Counted from the first letter of the stretch, positions 25,621-38,551 are shown. The stretch is 64,000 nt of DNA from Xiphophorus maculatus (GCF_002775205.1 NC_036455.1:3944501-4008500), one strand, 5' to 3'. The notes: generated by a model not told the origin, from the letters alone. A program made the numbers and translations.

Positions 25621-27122
25621 AACTTTGCAAGTAACAGTGAGGGTTAAGAAAAAATCAAACATCCTATAGCAGGAGATAAAGGTTTTTGCCTGAGCGTACA
25701 GCCTTAGTGCAATAACTGAGAGAAAAAACCCTGACCTGATGTCTCTGTGTATCATTTAGGTTGTAACAGAGCCAGAGCTGTGAGCCACTGGCGTGTGTGA
25801 GACTGAAACCTGGGAGGCAGCCATGGAAGCTACGTTTTCCAAAAGCAGCTGGTCCATCATTGCCTCCCTGTGCTCAGTCAAATCTCCTATCAGCAGGACG
25901 CATGATGACCGGTCCCTGTCCGCCTGCCAGTGGATGGTTGAACTCACAACAGCCAGGACGGTCTGACTCAGAGGAGCTCTGACGGCTCACCCGGTGCCTT
26001 AGTAGCTCTTTAGAGCGTTTATAAGCAGCCATGCTGGACTGAAAAGAAAACCCAGCATCTTGTAAGCATCACAGCAGCTGCTCCACAATAGCCTGACCCA
26101 GAGGTGACTTTTTTCCAGCTTTGTTTGTGTTGTTTTATGCACTGATGATATTCTGCCAGTTCCGATAAAAGACTGTAAAAGTGCCTTTTCTTCCCTTTTT
26201 GTTGGAGCGTGTTAAAGCTTCAGATGACAGAAAGGTCAGATGAGGCTGCTGGGAAACTGAGCGTACTGGTTTTGCAGAATAAGCTGGAACATTTGTGCTA
26301 GTGAGGGCAAACTTTGGCCCGCTGCCATGGTCGGGGTGTGGTCTCCCCTTCCCGAAAAAGTCCTGTCACACATTGTCCCCACAACGAAGGTCATCTGTGC
26401 CACTTCGGCTCATGGTTTGGTTTCCTGTCTGTCTTTTCTAAATACCTTTTCCCTAAGTCCTTCCTTCACCTCATCTGTGTCTAAGTTGCTGAAACATCTC
26501 TAAATATTTTTGACACGGCGACATTAAATAAATCAAAATCTCAATCTGTCAGCTCAAGGCTCTGATTCCGGACTCTTTCTGCCATCCTGTCCGTCTCGAG
26601 ATGGGTTTGAGGTTTTGCTGTGAAACGTGTGGGTGGGGAAAAGGAGTCTTTTCAGCGGACAAAAACGATAACCTATCATTTTTTAGTCATGTTGAGATGA
26701 ATTTCCTCCCGGCACTGTCACTGAGTGTCTCTAGGAATGTTTTTTAAGGTCTCAGAGGGGCCATGCAGCGGGCATGAACCGAAGTGCTGCTGCTCTCACC
26801 GTCAAAATCCCCTTTGGGTTGGAGCAGAGGGCAACCACCAGTCTGTGATTGTCTTTTTCTCCTGGTTTTACAGACTCCAAACTGAATCTAGCTGCAGAAT
26901 GATGAACCATTTTATCACCTGCATAAATACATCAACGGGAGGAGCTTCACTTTATCACATAAGCACATTACATCTGACAGATCTCAAATATCTTTCTTAG
27001 CTAAATTTATTTTTATTTTTTCTTCTTAATTTTACGTTTACTTTACCTGTGCTGAATAAGAATGAATTCTGCTTGAGTACATCTCAACAAGCCTTTTTTT
27101 CTGTTGTCTTTTTCTTCTCTCC
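25621..27122. other. Intergenic DNA, no gene recognised
   Basis: Moderately GC-rich, with short open frames on both strands (for example near 25756-25982) but no codon pattern, splice context or protein motif that I can identify. Confidence 0.5.
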
Positions 27123-27626
27123 GGGTGGATAAAGGATCCAAAAAATTGTACTCAAGTCAGAGTAGCACTATCTCAAAAATATTTTACTCAAGTGAAAGTA
27201 AAAATGATTTGGTAAAAAAAATAAAGCATCATTAAAATATGAATTTAAAAATTACATCCAAACCATAAAGTTATGGAGAAGTTTTAGTATTTTAGAGAAA
27301 AGGAAAATAATTCATATAAATAAGATCATTACAAAATAACAAAGTCAGGCAAAAGAAATATAAACTTTTAAAATAAAGCATATGAAACTTTAACATAAAA
27401 TGTACAGTAGGTGAGTGTCTGACTGGTGAATTTTTGGTTCAAACAAGCTTGTTCTTCATTCAATAAAGTTACTCACAGTGGGTAGAGAATCCACAAATTT
27501 TACCCAAGTAAGAATAGCAATATGTCATAATAAGATTACTCAAGTTAGAGTAAAAATACTGCTAAAAGTACAGTTTTTTCAAAAAGTTACATTTACTCAA
27601 GTAAATGTAACTAGTTTCTACCCAAC
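27123..27626. repeat. Dispersed repeat with 'tactcaagt' motifs
   Basis: Several copies of 'tactcaagt' and 'actcaagttagagtaaaaat' occur in one block. Two direct-repeat units start at about 27123 (gggtggataaaggatcc) and 27479 (gggtagagaatccac), and the block ends in 'tagtttctacccaac', which partly inverts the start. A related fragment lies at about 797-865. It behaves as a MITE-like family; the class is uncertain. Confidence 0.5.
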
Positions 27627-28584
27627 TTCAACCTGAAATTGAACTGATGTTCCACAAAGTCCTTTTATTTTCTCATGTTCACACAAATATAAACGTTTGT
27701 CTATTACTGTGTCAGAATACATTTCGATATAGCAATCAAAATGGCAGCTGCTTTAGATGGAAAATTAAACTACAGAGACAGGTTTTAGATACTCCCAGGA
27801 AGCTTTCTCTCAAAAAGAGCAAAATCTTTCACCTCCAGGTAACAGGTGTTTCCTCTTTTTCAAATGTTGTGGCTTGTGGGTGAAGGAGTTCACTTCATTA
27901 TGGCTACAGATCAAACAGACTCAATTTTATGGAAAAAGGTTGCAACATCTAAGGTCATGTCTCTATGTGTCTGATTGCATTCGCTTTGACCTGCTATTAA
28001 GAAAATGCAATCTGATTTATGCATTGTGTGTTTCTAGTAATAGAATGAAAGGAAACGACATCAAACTGTTGTTTTAAGCTGCATGATCTGTAAAATGTTT
28101 AGCCTAAAATCATAAATCCTTTCGTTTGTGGAAATAAAATGTATTTTAAGGGCAGAAAAAGGACAGAGAAAAGTCCTTATATGTGGTTACTAGTGAGAAC
28201 ATATCTGACTAACGAGAGAAGGCTTCAGTACGTCTGCCAGATTAGAAGATTTTCCAGTAAGTAACTGGTTGCCTTTCATCCAGTCTGCTCAAGCAACAGC
28301 TTGCACAGATTCGTGGGGGGATGAGAGAGCGTTACGAGGCTTGATGGGGCTGCAGCCAAACAGCACAACAGGCGGAGCTGCCAATTCTTCTGCATTTGTT
28401 CAGAAGTTATTGGATCTTTTGAAGCCGCATAATGATGCCTTTGGACAGGCGAAGCTTTGTTTTTACGCAGCAGGGACTCAGTAAAAATGAGCAAAGGCAG
28501 CCTGTTAGGGCTCACACCAAAGACATGAAACTGCCAACATCGATTACTTCATGAGTTTCATAGTCGGATTCATTCTTATTCCCC
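27627..28584. other. Intergenic DNA, no gene recognised
   Basis: Mixed-composition sequence without repeat motifs or exons that I can identify. The short open frames do not resemble known proteins. Confidence 0.5.
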
Positions 28585-29190
28585 AAACATAAAGTGGCTC
28601 GCAGAAGTACTGATGCCTGTTGAACTACTCCACATTTCGCCACATTGGAACCAGAAACGTCAACGTGCATTGCTGAGAATTTGTGATAAATCAACAAGCA
28701 GCAGCACAGAATTGTAAAGTGGAAGGCTGTAGAACAAAAAAATGTTCAAAAGGGAGCAAGAAGTAGTGCCTTATACTTCCACAAAACTGACTGTAGCCTT
28801 AACTACAGAACATGGAGGTGGTAGCATTATGCTGAGGGGATACCTTTCTCCAACAGAGACAGGAAAGCTGGTTAAGTTGATGGAAACATTGATGGAGCTA
28901 AATACAGAGTAATCATTGAACAACAAAACACAGCCAGGGCTACAATAAAGATATAAAAGATATGCTTCTGTAAATAATTTAGCTAGGAAAACTGAATATA
29001 AACACATCCTGCACCTTTCATACTTTGATCTTTTTATTTCTCTTACTTTTATGCCACTTAGTTTTGGTCTTAAGCATAAAAAATCCCTAATTAAACTCAC
29101 TAACGTTTGTGGTTATAACATAAAAAGGGGAAAAGTTCAAGAGGGGTTCATACTTTGGCAAAACACCAAATTATCAGATCTTGCAAACCC
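28585..29190 (+). mobile_element. Degraded Tc1-like transposase relic
   Basis: The segment 'gaacatggaggtggtagca' (28809) with 'ttatgctgaggggatacctt' following is the sense version of the transposase block that appears in antisense at 18885-19700. The text 'gctggttaagttgatgga' (28868) and 'catactttggcaaaacacc' (29149) also belong to this family. Stops and indels remove any open frame. Confidence 0.5.
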
Positions 29191-29923
29191 ACAAAGGAAC
29201 ACCAACTCAGAAAATAAACAGCTGTTTAATTAACTCGCAGCAACGCCTCAGGGACTCATTTCACACACTGAACAGAGGAATGCACTTCTTTACAGGTAAA
29301 ATGCAAGTTAATCTGCTCTGATAAGAATTCAGCTTTTGACAAATACAGAACTACTAAGTTCCAAATTTAAACTGGATGATTTCAGAGCTGACAGAAACAA
29401 GAATCCAGGAAATTCCTATAAGATCCAGTGTTTATTTGTAACCTTTGGTTTCCATTTATCAGGTTTTTAATAACATACTGCAAATGTTCGATGATGTATT
29501 TAGCATGTGAGCAACACAATCCAACCAAAAATATTGAGAAAATGCACAATAATATACACAACATTGCAAAAGCAACACAGAATTATTGGTCCCTAATCAT
29601 TAAATCTATTAAAACTAATAGCTAATAACTAAAAACTAAAACTGAGTAGTTTCTAACTACCCAGCAGCATGTGCTTTAACAGTTATTTTGAGTCTAACAA
29701 AAATCCCATGCTTCGACACAAAATATGAAGGTACCATCTAGCTTGTTTGCCTTTAAAACCAGGCCAGAATGTTCTTTTATAAAAAACTAACCAATCAACC
29801 AATTAACGTTTTAACGAGAAAACAAAACACTGAAATTGGTATCGGCCAGGAAAACCCTAATTAGCGCAACTCTAAAAATTGCAAACGGGCATATTCAAAA
29901 GAACTGTGATTGGTTCCTTTATG
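29191..29923. other. Intergenic DNA, no gene recognised
   Basis: AT-rich, with stops in every frame and no exon signature. Immediately to the right lies an exact-TSD hAT MITE. Confidence 0.5.
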
Positions 29924-29931
29924 CCTTATGT

Positions 29932-30171
29932 CAGGGGTGTCAAACTCCAGTCCTCAAGGGCCGTTGTCCTCAAGGGCCGTTGTCCTCCAACTTTTAGATG
30001 TGCCTCTGCTGCACCACACCTGAATAGAATAATTAGGTCATTAAGGCTCTGGAGAACTGATCTATACAAGGAGGAGGTAATTAAGCCATTTCATTCCAGT
30101 GTTTTGTACCTGTGGCACATCTAAAAAATGCAGGACAGCGGCCCTTGAGGAGTGGAGTTTTGACACCTGTG
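29932..30171. mobile_element. hAT MITE copy 1 with exact 8-bp TSD
   Basis: A 240-bp non-coding element starting caggggtgtcaaactcc and ending ggagttttgacacctgtg, flanked by identical octamers ccttatgt at 29924-29931 and 30172-30179. Terminal inverted repeats plus an 8-bp duplication define the hAT superfamily. It carries a 16-bp tandem duplication (cctcaagggccgttgt, twice, from 29952) that accounts for most of the length difference from the second copy at 47895-48120. Confidence 0.88.
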
Positions 30172-30602
30172 CCTTATGTGATGTCATTAGAAGAATGTGG
30201 ACAGGGTCTTAGGAGAATATACTTTTATCTTAATTATGTAAAGATTTAAAACAAAGTAGCTACAAAACGTGACCAAGACATGCTGTTTAGTTGACAAATT
30301 ATATTGAAAGTGAATTCATTTTACAAAATAAGTCTGGCTTGCAGCTTTAACTTGAGTTCATGGGGCTATGTCTCACACAAACGTTCTCAGTCAGTCAACA
30401 CAATTTAACCGTCAAGCAGGAAAAACGTGATATTGACCAGAAATATTTGATATCTTATTCACATTAATGTTCTGGTCGCACCTGCTGACTACTGTAATAC
30501 AACGAAGCTCCAATAATCATCCAAAAAGCAACAGATTTTATAAACATCCCACTTTGCAAGTTGTCTCTCCATTCAGTCTCTAAAGAGTTCTCTATAATTG
30601 TC

Positions 30603-30881
30603 CTACATCTTTAACCCCTTCTTCCTCAGGTCCTCTTTGGCTTCCTTGATCTGCTCATGCAGTTCGCTGGCAGCTTCGTTGCAGTCGTTAAAGGTGGCCA
30701 CCCGATAGCCCACCGTAGCCAGGGAGTAGCAGCCGAACGAAACCAGCAGGTAGAGCGGAATGGGCCAGGCCACCTCCCTGTAGGTCCGAGGAAGGCTCAG
30801 TTCCAGTAGGTCGAAAGCGACCAGAGCCCACACAGCGCCCAGTAACGAGACCCCGAGCAGCCACTGCAGGAGTTTAGTCAT
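30603..30881 (-). CDS. dpm3: Dolichol-phosphate mannosyltransferase subunit 3
   Basis: A complete 92-residue protein, exactly the family length, in one exon from ATG at 30881 to TAG at 30603. Two hydrophobic segments (about residues 8-28 and 38-60) place it in the ER membrane. The cytosolic C-terminus (EAASELHEQIKEAKEDLRKK) is helical and charged. In the family, Dpm3 binds Dpm2 through its membrane part and holds the catalytic subunit Dpm1 through this C-terminal helix. The complex makes dolichol-phosphate-mannose from GDP-mannose for N-glycans, GPI anchors and O-mannosylation. Strong family marks are LLVSFGCYSLATVGYRVATF and NDC before the helix. The gene faces efna1 tail to tail, matching human synteny. 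Confidence 0.95.
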   Translation of the reverse strand: MTKLLQWLLGVSLLGAVWALVAFDLLELSLPRTYREVAWPIPLYLLVSFGCYSLATVGYRVATFNDCNEAASELHEQIKEAKEDLRKKGLKM

Positions 30882-31200
30882 GATGGATATTTCAGCAACG
30901 AAGAGCCTGACCGGGAGACGAAACTGTTAGCACGGTAACGTAGCAACGCATCCACGTATGGAGATAGAGTACGCTTTTAAGACAACAAAGAGGCCGGACA
31001 GTTAAAACAGGCTAAACACAAAAAACTTAATGTAATGAAAATAAAGCTGGAGTTTCAATATCACTGTAAGTCATTAACGTTGTAAAGAGAAAGTCTAGTG
31101 TGATTACCTCAAATCAAACGCCACCTCAGCACTGCGCAGAATAATGACGTGGCACTCCGCGACGCCTTATGGGAAATGCAGTGACGTTGCTCTGAACGGG
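30882..31200 (-). promoter_or_regulatory. dpm3: dpm3 5' UTR with probable intron, and promoter
   Basis: Upstream of the dpm3 ATG the GC content is raised. On the minus strand a donor-like gag/gtaatc lies near 31109-31104 and acceptor-like cag sites near 30922 (ctaacag) and 30910 (ggtcag), so a non-coding first exon with a short intron is likely. Promoter-like signs are two tgacgt cores (31145 and 31182) and tgcatttcccataaggc on the minus strand (31180-31164), which resembles the ZNF143/THAP11-type 'acatttccca' promoter motif. This is inference from sequence only. Confidence 0.4.
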
Positions 31201-34200
31201 CCACAAATAATGAGATTTTAATCTAAATTATGGCTAAGAAAATTGGATATACAAACACATAAACTTTAAATAAAATAAAGAAATGATAGAAGAAACAGTA
31301 CGTACATGTTTTTTGTATATACAACAATTTTAAGATAAATAGTAATTGTTGCAATTTTTAATATAAAGAAAATAAAAGAAAGTTGTAGTTAAAAAAAAAA
31401 TAGATTTTTTTTTCAAAATAGCTTATACTCTATAGGCTATGGGTGGTCATTGTGTTCATCAGAGAAATATTAATACTATTTTTATTTCAAATATAGCATG
31501 ATGAATTAAAATAATATTGTATAAAATATAAGAATATATATTAGAATGAATTTTATATATTTACCCATTCATTTCCTTTTTTTGACACTCTTTTCATTTT
31601 ATTATAATATCTTTGTGCAAACTAGGCCAGATTTAAAATTGTTGCCTGTCCTCTGTATGGACCCCTGAAAAACTCCAGAGATAATTTTTATATTATTAAA
31701 AAGATATGAAAGGAATTTATTTCTTTATATATTACATGTGTCTATTTATTTATTTATTTTAATCCTTATTTTGGTCACGTTAGTGAGCATCAAAGAGAAC
31801 TTTGAGAGCAGATGTCAGACAGACATTGCTGCGGTGCTAATTTTAACCACTGATGTAATATCAACAGCCGCACCCAGTCAGCTGCGAGAAAGAAGACGGC
31901 TTGTTTCGACTGCATCTTTAACAAGGCACTCTACATAAGACCTCTAATTTTTCTCAACGTGACCCTCTTGCTTTACTAAAGCCATTTTCAAAATTAGGTA
32001 CCATTAGCAAATCGTAAAAGCCATCCACGAAGGCTAATGTCCTTTTTTTTTTTTCTCTCCGAAAGAAATCCAACAACAACATAATTATGGGTCTGCGGGA
32101 AGCTCTGTTCTTTGATCTGAGTCTCTGCCTGTTCATTCAGGGTGGTAAACTGTCCAGGTGCAGAGGGCACAGATTTCTCCAGGGTGGAATCAGGACTTGG
32201 AGAAGATATAAACATCATTCAGTGAGCCAGGCAGAGCGGCAAGCTGAGCAGCCACTGAGAAATAAACATCATTCTTTGGAGAGAAAATGGGGAGTTATTC
32301 TTAGGACAGGGGTGTTTATGTTTGTCTGCATTAGTGTTAATAGTGTGAGGGACATTCTGAGCGTCTGCCAGAGGGGTAGAGTCTATTTCTTCTGTTTACT
32401 CAGACTTTAAAGGGCATGACAGGAAAACAGCTTGTAGTGCTGCCGAAATCTGGCAATTCTAAGAAGTTATGATTCATTTGTGACATGAACTATACTACAA
32501 TAACTCAAGAGATTACCTTTAGTGTTTTTATAGATCTAATCAGATTTGTAGCAGTGTTTCTAATTCTTGAAAAGTTGAAATGCCTTAATACACATCCAGT
32601 TTTTATCTGAGCTACCTGAGTCTTGATGCACCCAGTGGAGTAAAGAGATGACTTTGACAAACTTCAAATGAGCATCTTTTAAAATGTGCCTCACAACTTT
32701 ATGCAGTCAGGCGTTGGTGACCCAGAGGAAAAAATCAAGTAATGTTTCTATAAGAAGGCTGAAACTCATGATTTTACTCATTAGAAGGGAACAGAGATAA
32801 AAAGTTATTTTGATATTATCAATGTGCACACCGATGCACTCAGACAGGACAAACTGTTTCAGTTTTGTTATTTCTTTAAAATATGATCTAAAAATGTTTA
32901 AGGAGCTTTCATACTTTGGCAAAGCACCAAACAATCAGTTCTTATAACCAATAAAGTTACCCCATCTAAGAATGAATTACGTATTTGAATGTAAATTGTG
33001 TGTTAGGGTGTATGTGTGAGTTTCCAAAGTTCTTACAAAAGATGTTAAACTAACAAAACTTTAGGACTTCCTTGCATAACGTGTATCTGTCCACTAACTT
33101 AAATAATCAAGGAAATATTTCATAGATTATGCAATTGTAAAATGATTAATTAGCCACAGCCTTATATATAGTCTGTGCTTTTTTTAGACTCTAGTGAACT
33201 ACCTGGATGACCATTTTCCTTATGATGGCGTCTCATTGTAAGGTACTAATCACTAATTATTCCACCTAAATAAAATGTAAAGCTACTTAGAGAGTTGAAA
33301 TGCATATTGAATGTATTTGTTTAGTGTTTAGTTATTGCTTTTATTATTTACATTATTAATATCCATGCCCAATTTTTCAGCTCAAGTTGTGGGAAACAAA
33401 TGGAGAATTAATGCATTCAACATGTTACACACTTGCTCCATGTAATTATATGGGATATGGTACATATCACACTGTCAAGGTCAGCCTCCTCTGCTGCCCT
33501 GACGAGATAAATTGCATCCAGGTGGGATCACGCATGACACGCAGGATCATTGCATCCATCACTGTGTGTGCTGGGTCCAGCTCAGGCTGCGCGGACACAA
33601 ACAGGAGGCTGAGCGTGTGTGACGTTCAGTGGGAACGGCCGAGCTGGCTTTTCTCAATGCGTCTCCCTGCCAGCTCTTGTTCCGTTCCAGTACTCAGGAA
33701 ACCTGCGCTCCGGCCGAGAAGGCCTGGCAGACACAACACGACAGCCTGCAAGCGGGAGGGGCCCAAAACTGAGAAAATGAGACAGAGAGAGACAATGAGG
33801 GGGAGGCGTACAGGAGTAAAACAAAACAGGAGGGAAGGAGGGGGAGGGGTTGTAGAATAAAGAGACCGATGCAGTGGCAGCTGATATATATATTTTTTAT
33901 TATTAAAAAACAGAAAGCAGAAACAGTAGGGGAGGGAGAGGGGTTCACGGCTGACAGGACAAGAGAAGGAAAGCTGAGAGGAACAGCAATGAAAAGAAAG
34001 GGTGAGTGAGTGTGTGAAGGAAAGAGGAGAGGGGAGCGGTGCAGACAGAGGAGGGGGTTCGATATGGGGGGTGAAATCAGGGGATTTGCAGGTGCAGCCT
34101 GAACAACAGATGACCTTAATGGTGCATTAAATCCAGCTGTTGCTTATCCAGACTTCAATCCCATCCAACACCTTTAGCACCACAGCAACATGGACACCCC

Positions 34201-34364
34201 ACCTTTGGTTCCCACAGAAATGCATTCAAATCTGACAAAAACAAGAAAACACATAGCTAGTGAGAAAACAAAGCAGTTAGACAGGTGACTCATGAACCCA
34301 AGACCAGTAACAGAAAAGAGACTAGCTGCATTTCCAGTTTGCATGTCTACAAATCTTTGTTTCT
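31201..34364. other. Intergenic DNA, no gene recognised
   Basis: 31.2-31.8 kb is very AT-rich. The remainder is mixed, including a purine-rich tract at 33760-34060. A segment near 32895-32940 (catactttggcaaagcacc) resembles the edge of the Tc1-like relic at 29149. Open frames such as that at 33387-33860 show no recognisable protein motif. Confidence 0.5.
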
Positions 34365-34710
34365 ACAGCTCTGGAAAAAAGTAAGAGCCCACTGCAATGA
34401 ACCCCATTGAAAACGTCCTGGTTGTTCCACCAAATATTGATTTCTGATCTCTTCCTGAGTTAAAACATTAGTATTAATGTTTTATAAATGAATATGAACT
34501 TGTTTTCTTTGCAGTATTTGAGGTCTGAAATGACTGCATCTTTTTTGTTATTTTGATAAATGTATTTATCATTTTCTGCAAATAAATACTAAATTTTTGC
34601 TTGGAATTTCAGAGACATGTTGTCAGTGGTTCATAGAATAAAAGAAAAATGTTCATTTTACTCAAACATATACCTATAAAGAGTGAAATCAGAAAAACTG
34701 CTCATCAATA
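34365..34710 (+). mobile_element. Internally deleted Tc1-like element
   Basis: It starts with 'acagctctggaaaaaag' (34367), then 'aaccccattgaaaacgtcc', a transposase C-terminal signature region, and jumps to terminal non-coding sequence ('ccaccaaatattgatttctg', 'actcaaacatatacctataa'). The bulk of the transposase is missing, so this is a MITE-like deletion derivative. Confidence 0.55.
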
Positions 34711-36613
34711 ACAACAAGACCCTTAAGAGAGGCTACGTATGTGGCCTTTTGGGGAAATTGTTGTCTGTGATGTCATGGAAGAGCTGTGGATTCAACATGT
34801 TCAAATGCCACACAACGTTTTATGAAGTGTTCAATGCTGTAGGAGCTCTCGTGAAGCTAGCTATGCTTGTAAAAAAAAAATAAACAAAAACAAACCTTTA
34901 TCCTCCTACTACTCTCTGTTGTTTTCTTTGGCGTTTTTCCCAGTAGTAGCATCCAGCTGTTGATCACGTGACGTGACTTTTAATGGCGGAAAAAACACCT
35001 CATCCTTTTCATCGAAAAGTGTTTTTTTATTATTGTTATTTTTATGTTTCCTTTTAGTGAACTTATTTTCGTAATTTCAATTTGCATGATTCAAAATCCA
35101 GCTATTGATTCCAAGCAGACAAACAGATTAGAAGGTCAGATAAAACAGGAAAAGTACTGATGGAGGCTTCTGTTGACTTTATCTCTCTAGATTTGTCAAT
35201 ATTGGGAAAGTAAAGGTTCTGATAAGAAGGTGGTGCTTCTAAATAGTTATGTAGGGACCAAGATGTGGGTAAGTGATAATTGTTTAGTATGTGAAATGTA
35301 TGAAGAAAAAAAAAGAGAGCGAAAACTTGTGTTTAGGATAACAATAGAGCTTGGAGTGAAAAACAGGAACCCTCTGTTTCCTGAGCTGGAAACCAAAGCT
35401 GTGTGTTGTCATTAGATCTGAGTTAAAGGGATCACATGTGTTTTTCATTCGTCTTTTAAAGAGACTAGGATCTGTGACGCTCGGAATAAAAATGTCATCT
35501 TAAAATGACACTCTTTGTGTCTTTTATTGAAATATTTTATTAGATGTTCTTCCAGAAGCAAGAACATGTTTGCGCAGCTGAATCAGCATTGAAAACCCTC
35601 TGAAACTTCTCACACAGCTGATAAACATCCTCAACCCGGGATCATTTAGTGACAGCCACAGTCAACATTAAATTGCTGCGATAATAGCTGTGGGACGCGT
35701 ATGCTACTTAGGACCTACTTATTGAAATCCAGGGTTATTCAAAGGTCAGAATGTAGTCACATGTGACCAGCCTGGATCACATGAGAGCAGCACTTTTGTT
35801 CCCCACATTGCCCTCCTTATAGAAACACACCTGTTTCATTGGGGAAGCAGCGGAGGATTTTGCCCCCCCACTCCTCTTCCAGTCAGCTCCTGCTGCCGTC
35901 CTAATGAATCTCATCACATGGCCTGTGTTTTCCCCACTACTGCTTTGTTTGTTGACCTTTATAAGACGCCATTACTCATTATCTTCAAGGATTGTGCAGT
36001 TTTGCCCCATGACACAAGCCCTTCAACGGCAATCCCGGCCAACAATAAGTGTACATCTATGTCTGATCAAATCCTTCTTGTCAGTGTAACAAGTCCTTAA
36101 CAATGAGGCGTGCACTTCACCATGTCTCCCTCCTTCCTCTATCTGTTCTCTCCTCTCACCCAGAAACACAATGTCCCGCAGCATTACTGTTATTGACAGT
36201 AAAACTAATTGCTGCATGGCCATGAAAGTTCCCCTGGGACATTTTAAAGTGGACGGCACAATTTCCTTCACCGTCTAAATCTGCATTCTAGACCAGAAGA
36301 AATATTGATTACAAATGTACTAATATGGGTCACTGCAGTTTGCACAGCAAGGGGCGGATGATGGAGGGCTACATGCCTAGACTTAATAAACTGACCTCAT
36401 CGCCAGTTTGCATAATGGATGGTGATAGGGCAAAGCGGGGAAATCTGTTTTACAGTCGTAAATGCTCATCACAATAATGGAACAGATGCATTCAATTCTT
36501 AGAGATGCAAGTGAATTAAATGTGATTGCTAGTGACAGAAAATAACAGAAATCGCCAACTGTTTTTCGGAGCAGAAAAATAAAAAGATTCAGTCTCTCAC
36601 TACTTTGAAAATA
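34711..36613. other. Intergenic DNA with possible regulatory segment
   Basis: No exon recognised. The stretch at about 35560-36500 is free of recognisable repeats, with non-random composition (for example 'cctaatgaatctcatcacat' at 35899), and could be a regulatory region. No direct evidence. Confidence 0.35.
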
Positions 36614-37147
36614 TTAAAGGGGCAGTATTATGTAAAATTGACTTTTTTTGATGATATAATAAAATATAATGATATAATGTTTTCCCTCGTCTTAAACATA
36701 CCTGGAGTGATAACATGATTCTTTCATGCATGTTTGAGAAATTCTTGAATCTCTTCAGGCAAACATTCGGGTTTGTAAAAGCTGCGCCTCCACCTCACAG
36801 AGCAGCCCTCCGTCACTCAGCTCCTTCAAACTAGCAACAGCTATTAGCAAACACCTGCAACTGCTCATCTGCTGAGATAATTATATGAACTACTTCTCAG
36901 TTCAGTGCTCCAACAAACATTTGGAAACACTTGATAGAGGAATGTTGATATGATGACATCTGCAAAGAACAGGAATTTCTTAAAGAGGCGGTAACCTAAT
37001 TTCAAGGTGTTAAATTGCAACATCCAATTTCTTTTAAGTTATGTTTGTTATATACAGCATTTTTATAACAACTGAAGGTGACATAGTTACTTTATTGTGC
37101 TATAAAATTTAACTATTGGGCTCAAAAACACAAAACTGCCCTTTTAA
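36614..37147. mobile_element. TTAA-flanked MITE, copy 1
   Basis: The left end is TTAA then aggggcagtattatgt (36614-). The right end is acaaaactgccctt then TTAA (37144-37147), the inverse of the left end with a few mismatches. TTAA target duplication plus terminal inverted repeats points to the piggyBac or Kolobok groups. About 530 bp, non-coding. It shares long internal text with the copy at 57811-58405 (cagagcag, agctccttca, attgtgctataaaat). Confidence 0.6.
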
Positions 37148-38551
37148 AAATGAATGTTTGACAGGCAAATATATAAAACTAGAGTCCAAGTTTAAAATGT
37201 TTTATTCAGTGTTTTATTGCCAAATATTTCTTCTATCTGGATTTCTCCAGATTGATTTTACTCCAGCAAAGTTAACCAAGTTATTATTGGTAATGATTAC
37301 TTGTTGATTATTGGTATACATAGAGTCAAAGTGTCTTTTTAGAACAACCAGTATAGGTTTAAAATAAGGCTTTCTCATAGGTTGTTTCATTACTACCACA
37401 CAAAGTCACACTGTTTCCTAGGTTGTCAGGAATGCGAGCTTATTGAAAATTGTATTTTCCATCCATTAATTTCTGCTTATCATTGCAGGTGATTTCCTCC
37501 AGTTTTCTACAGTGCTACCAACGGCGCCACTATGGTGACGTTTGATGAATATTTGCTGAATTATTCAGAGTAGATTATGCCAGTGGCTTCTCTTTAAGAT
37601 TCCTGCATGCTGAGGTGAGTGAGTCTTCATCAGCACGAAGCATTTCCATAATGTTGCGTGAGAAAAGTACTTTTGTTATAAGGTCAGAACTGCTACATTT
37701 GAGCATCAGTTGTAGAAATACAGTAGCAGTGCCACACATTCAGCACACGTAAGGTCATTGAAGTTGTTCGGCATGTCCAGAAAATCAGTGGCAACCTGTT
37801 TTATTTGGTAGTTAAATCATCTATGACACAATAATAATAAGGGGGAACATTATTTACCTAAAGAAGCATTTTAGACTTTTGACATACAAAAATCTAAAAT
37901 GAAAATTATGATCTTCAAAATGTATTTGTAGTAACTACCTCCAACAAAAATCATTAGTGGTATCTTCAATGCCTTGAATTCTAGTTTTGACAGAATAATT
38001 GTAACAAAGTCCCTAAAAACCATCTACGTTTATATTCATAGACGGACCACAACAAACTGGTCTGTTGTGGATTTACTGCGCAGACTAAATACTGATTTAC
38101 TGAATTGATGCTAATGTGCTAAAGGCAAAGGATTCTGGGATTATGGATTTTTGATGGCAAGTGTTTAATGCCATAAAAGCAGATTTTGGCTAACCCAGAT
38201 AGTCGTTGATTGCTAATAGCGATGATCAGCGTGGATTTATGATATTCTGTCTGTGTGGGCTCTAAGCACACTGAGTCAACATTACGTTTCCTTCACCCAA
38301 ATACAACAACTGCTTTACATCTTAGAAATTTGGCTCTATGGCTTTTTGAAGCACCTGGCAACCTTTCACCTTTTTACCGGGAGAACATCTGGAAGGTGAG
38401 GAAGGACAGATGAAGCAGCCATGCCGAGCTGCTGAGAGCTATTGACATGGTAACAGATCCGCTTATTAAGTCAGTATACTTTAGACACACCGTCCAACTT
38501 TCTTTTCAGAGATTGATTGCAACTTCCCCTCCCCCACTTTATGTTCTGTGA
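37148..38551. other. Intergenic DNA, no gene recognised
   Basis: AT-rich sequence with short open frames only and no recognisable exon or repeat. Confidence 0.5.

Noticed and set aside
33387..33860. 157-codon open frame in the dpm3-trim46 interval
   Set aside because: No signal, domain or splice context; the end is purine-rich low-complexity sequence.
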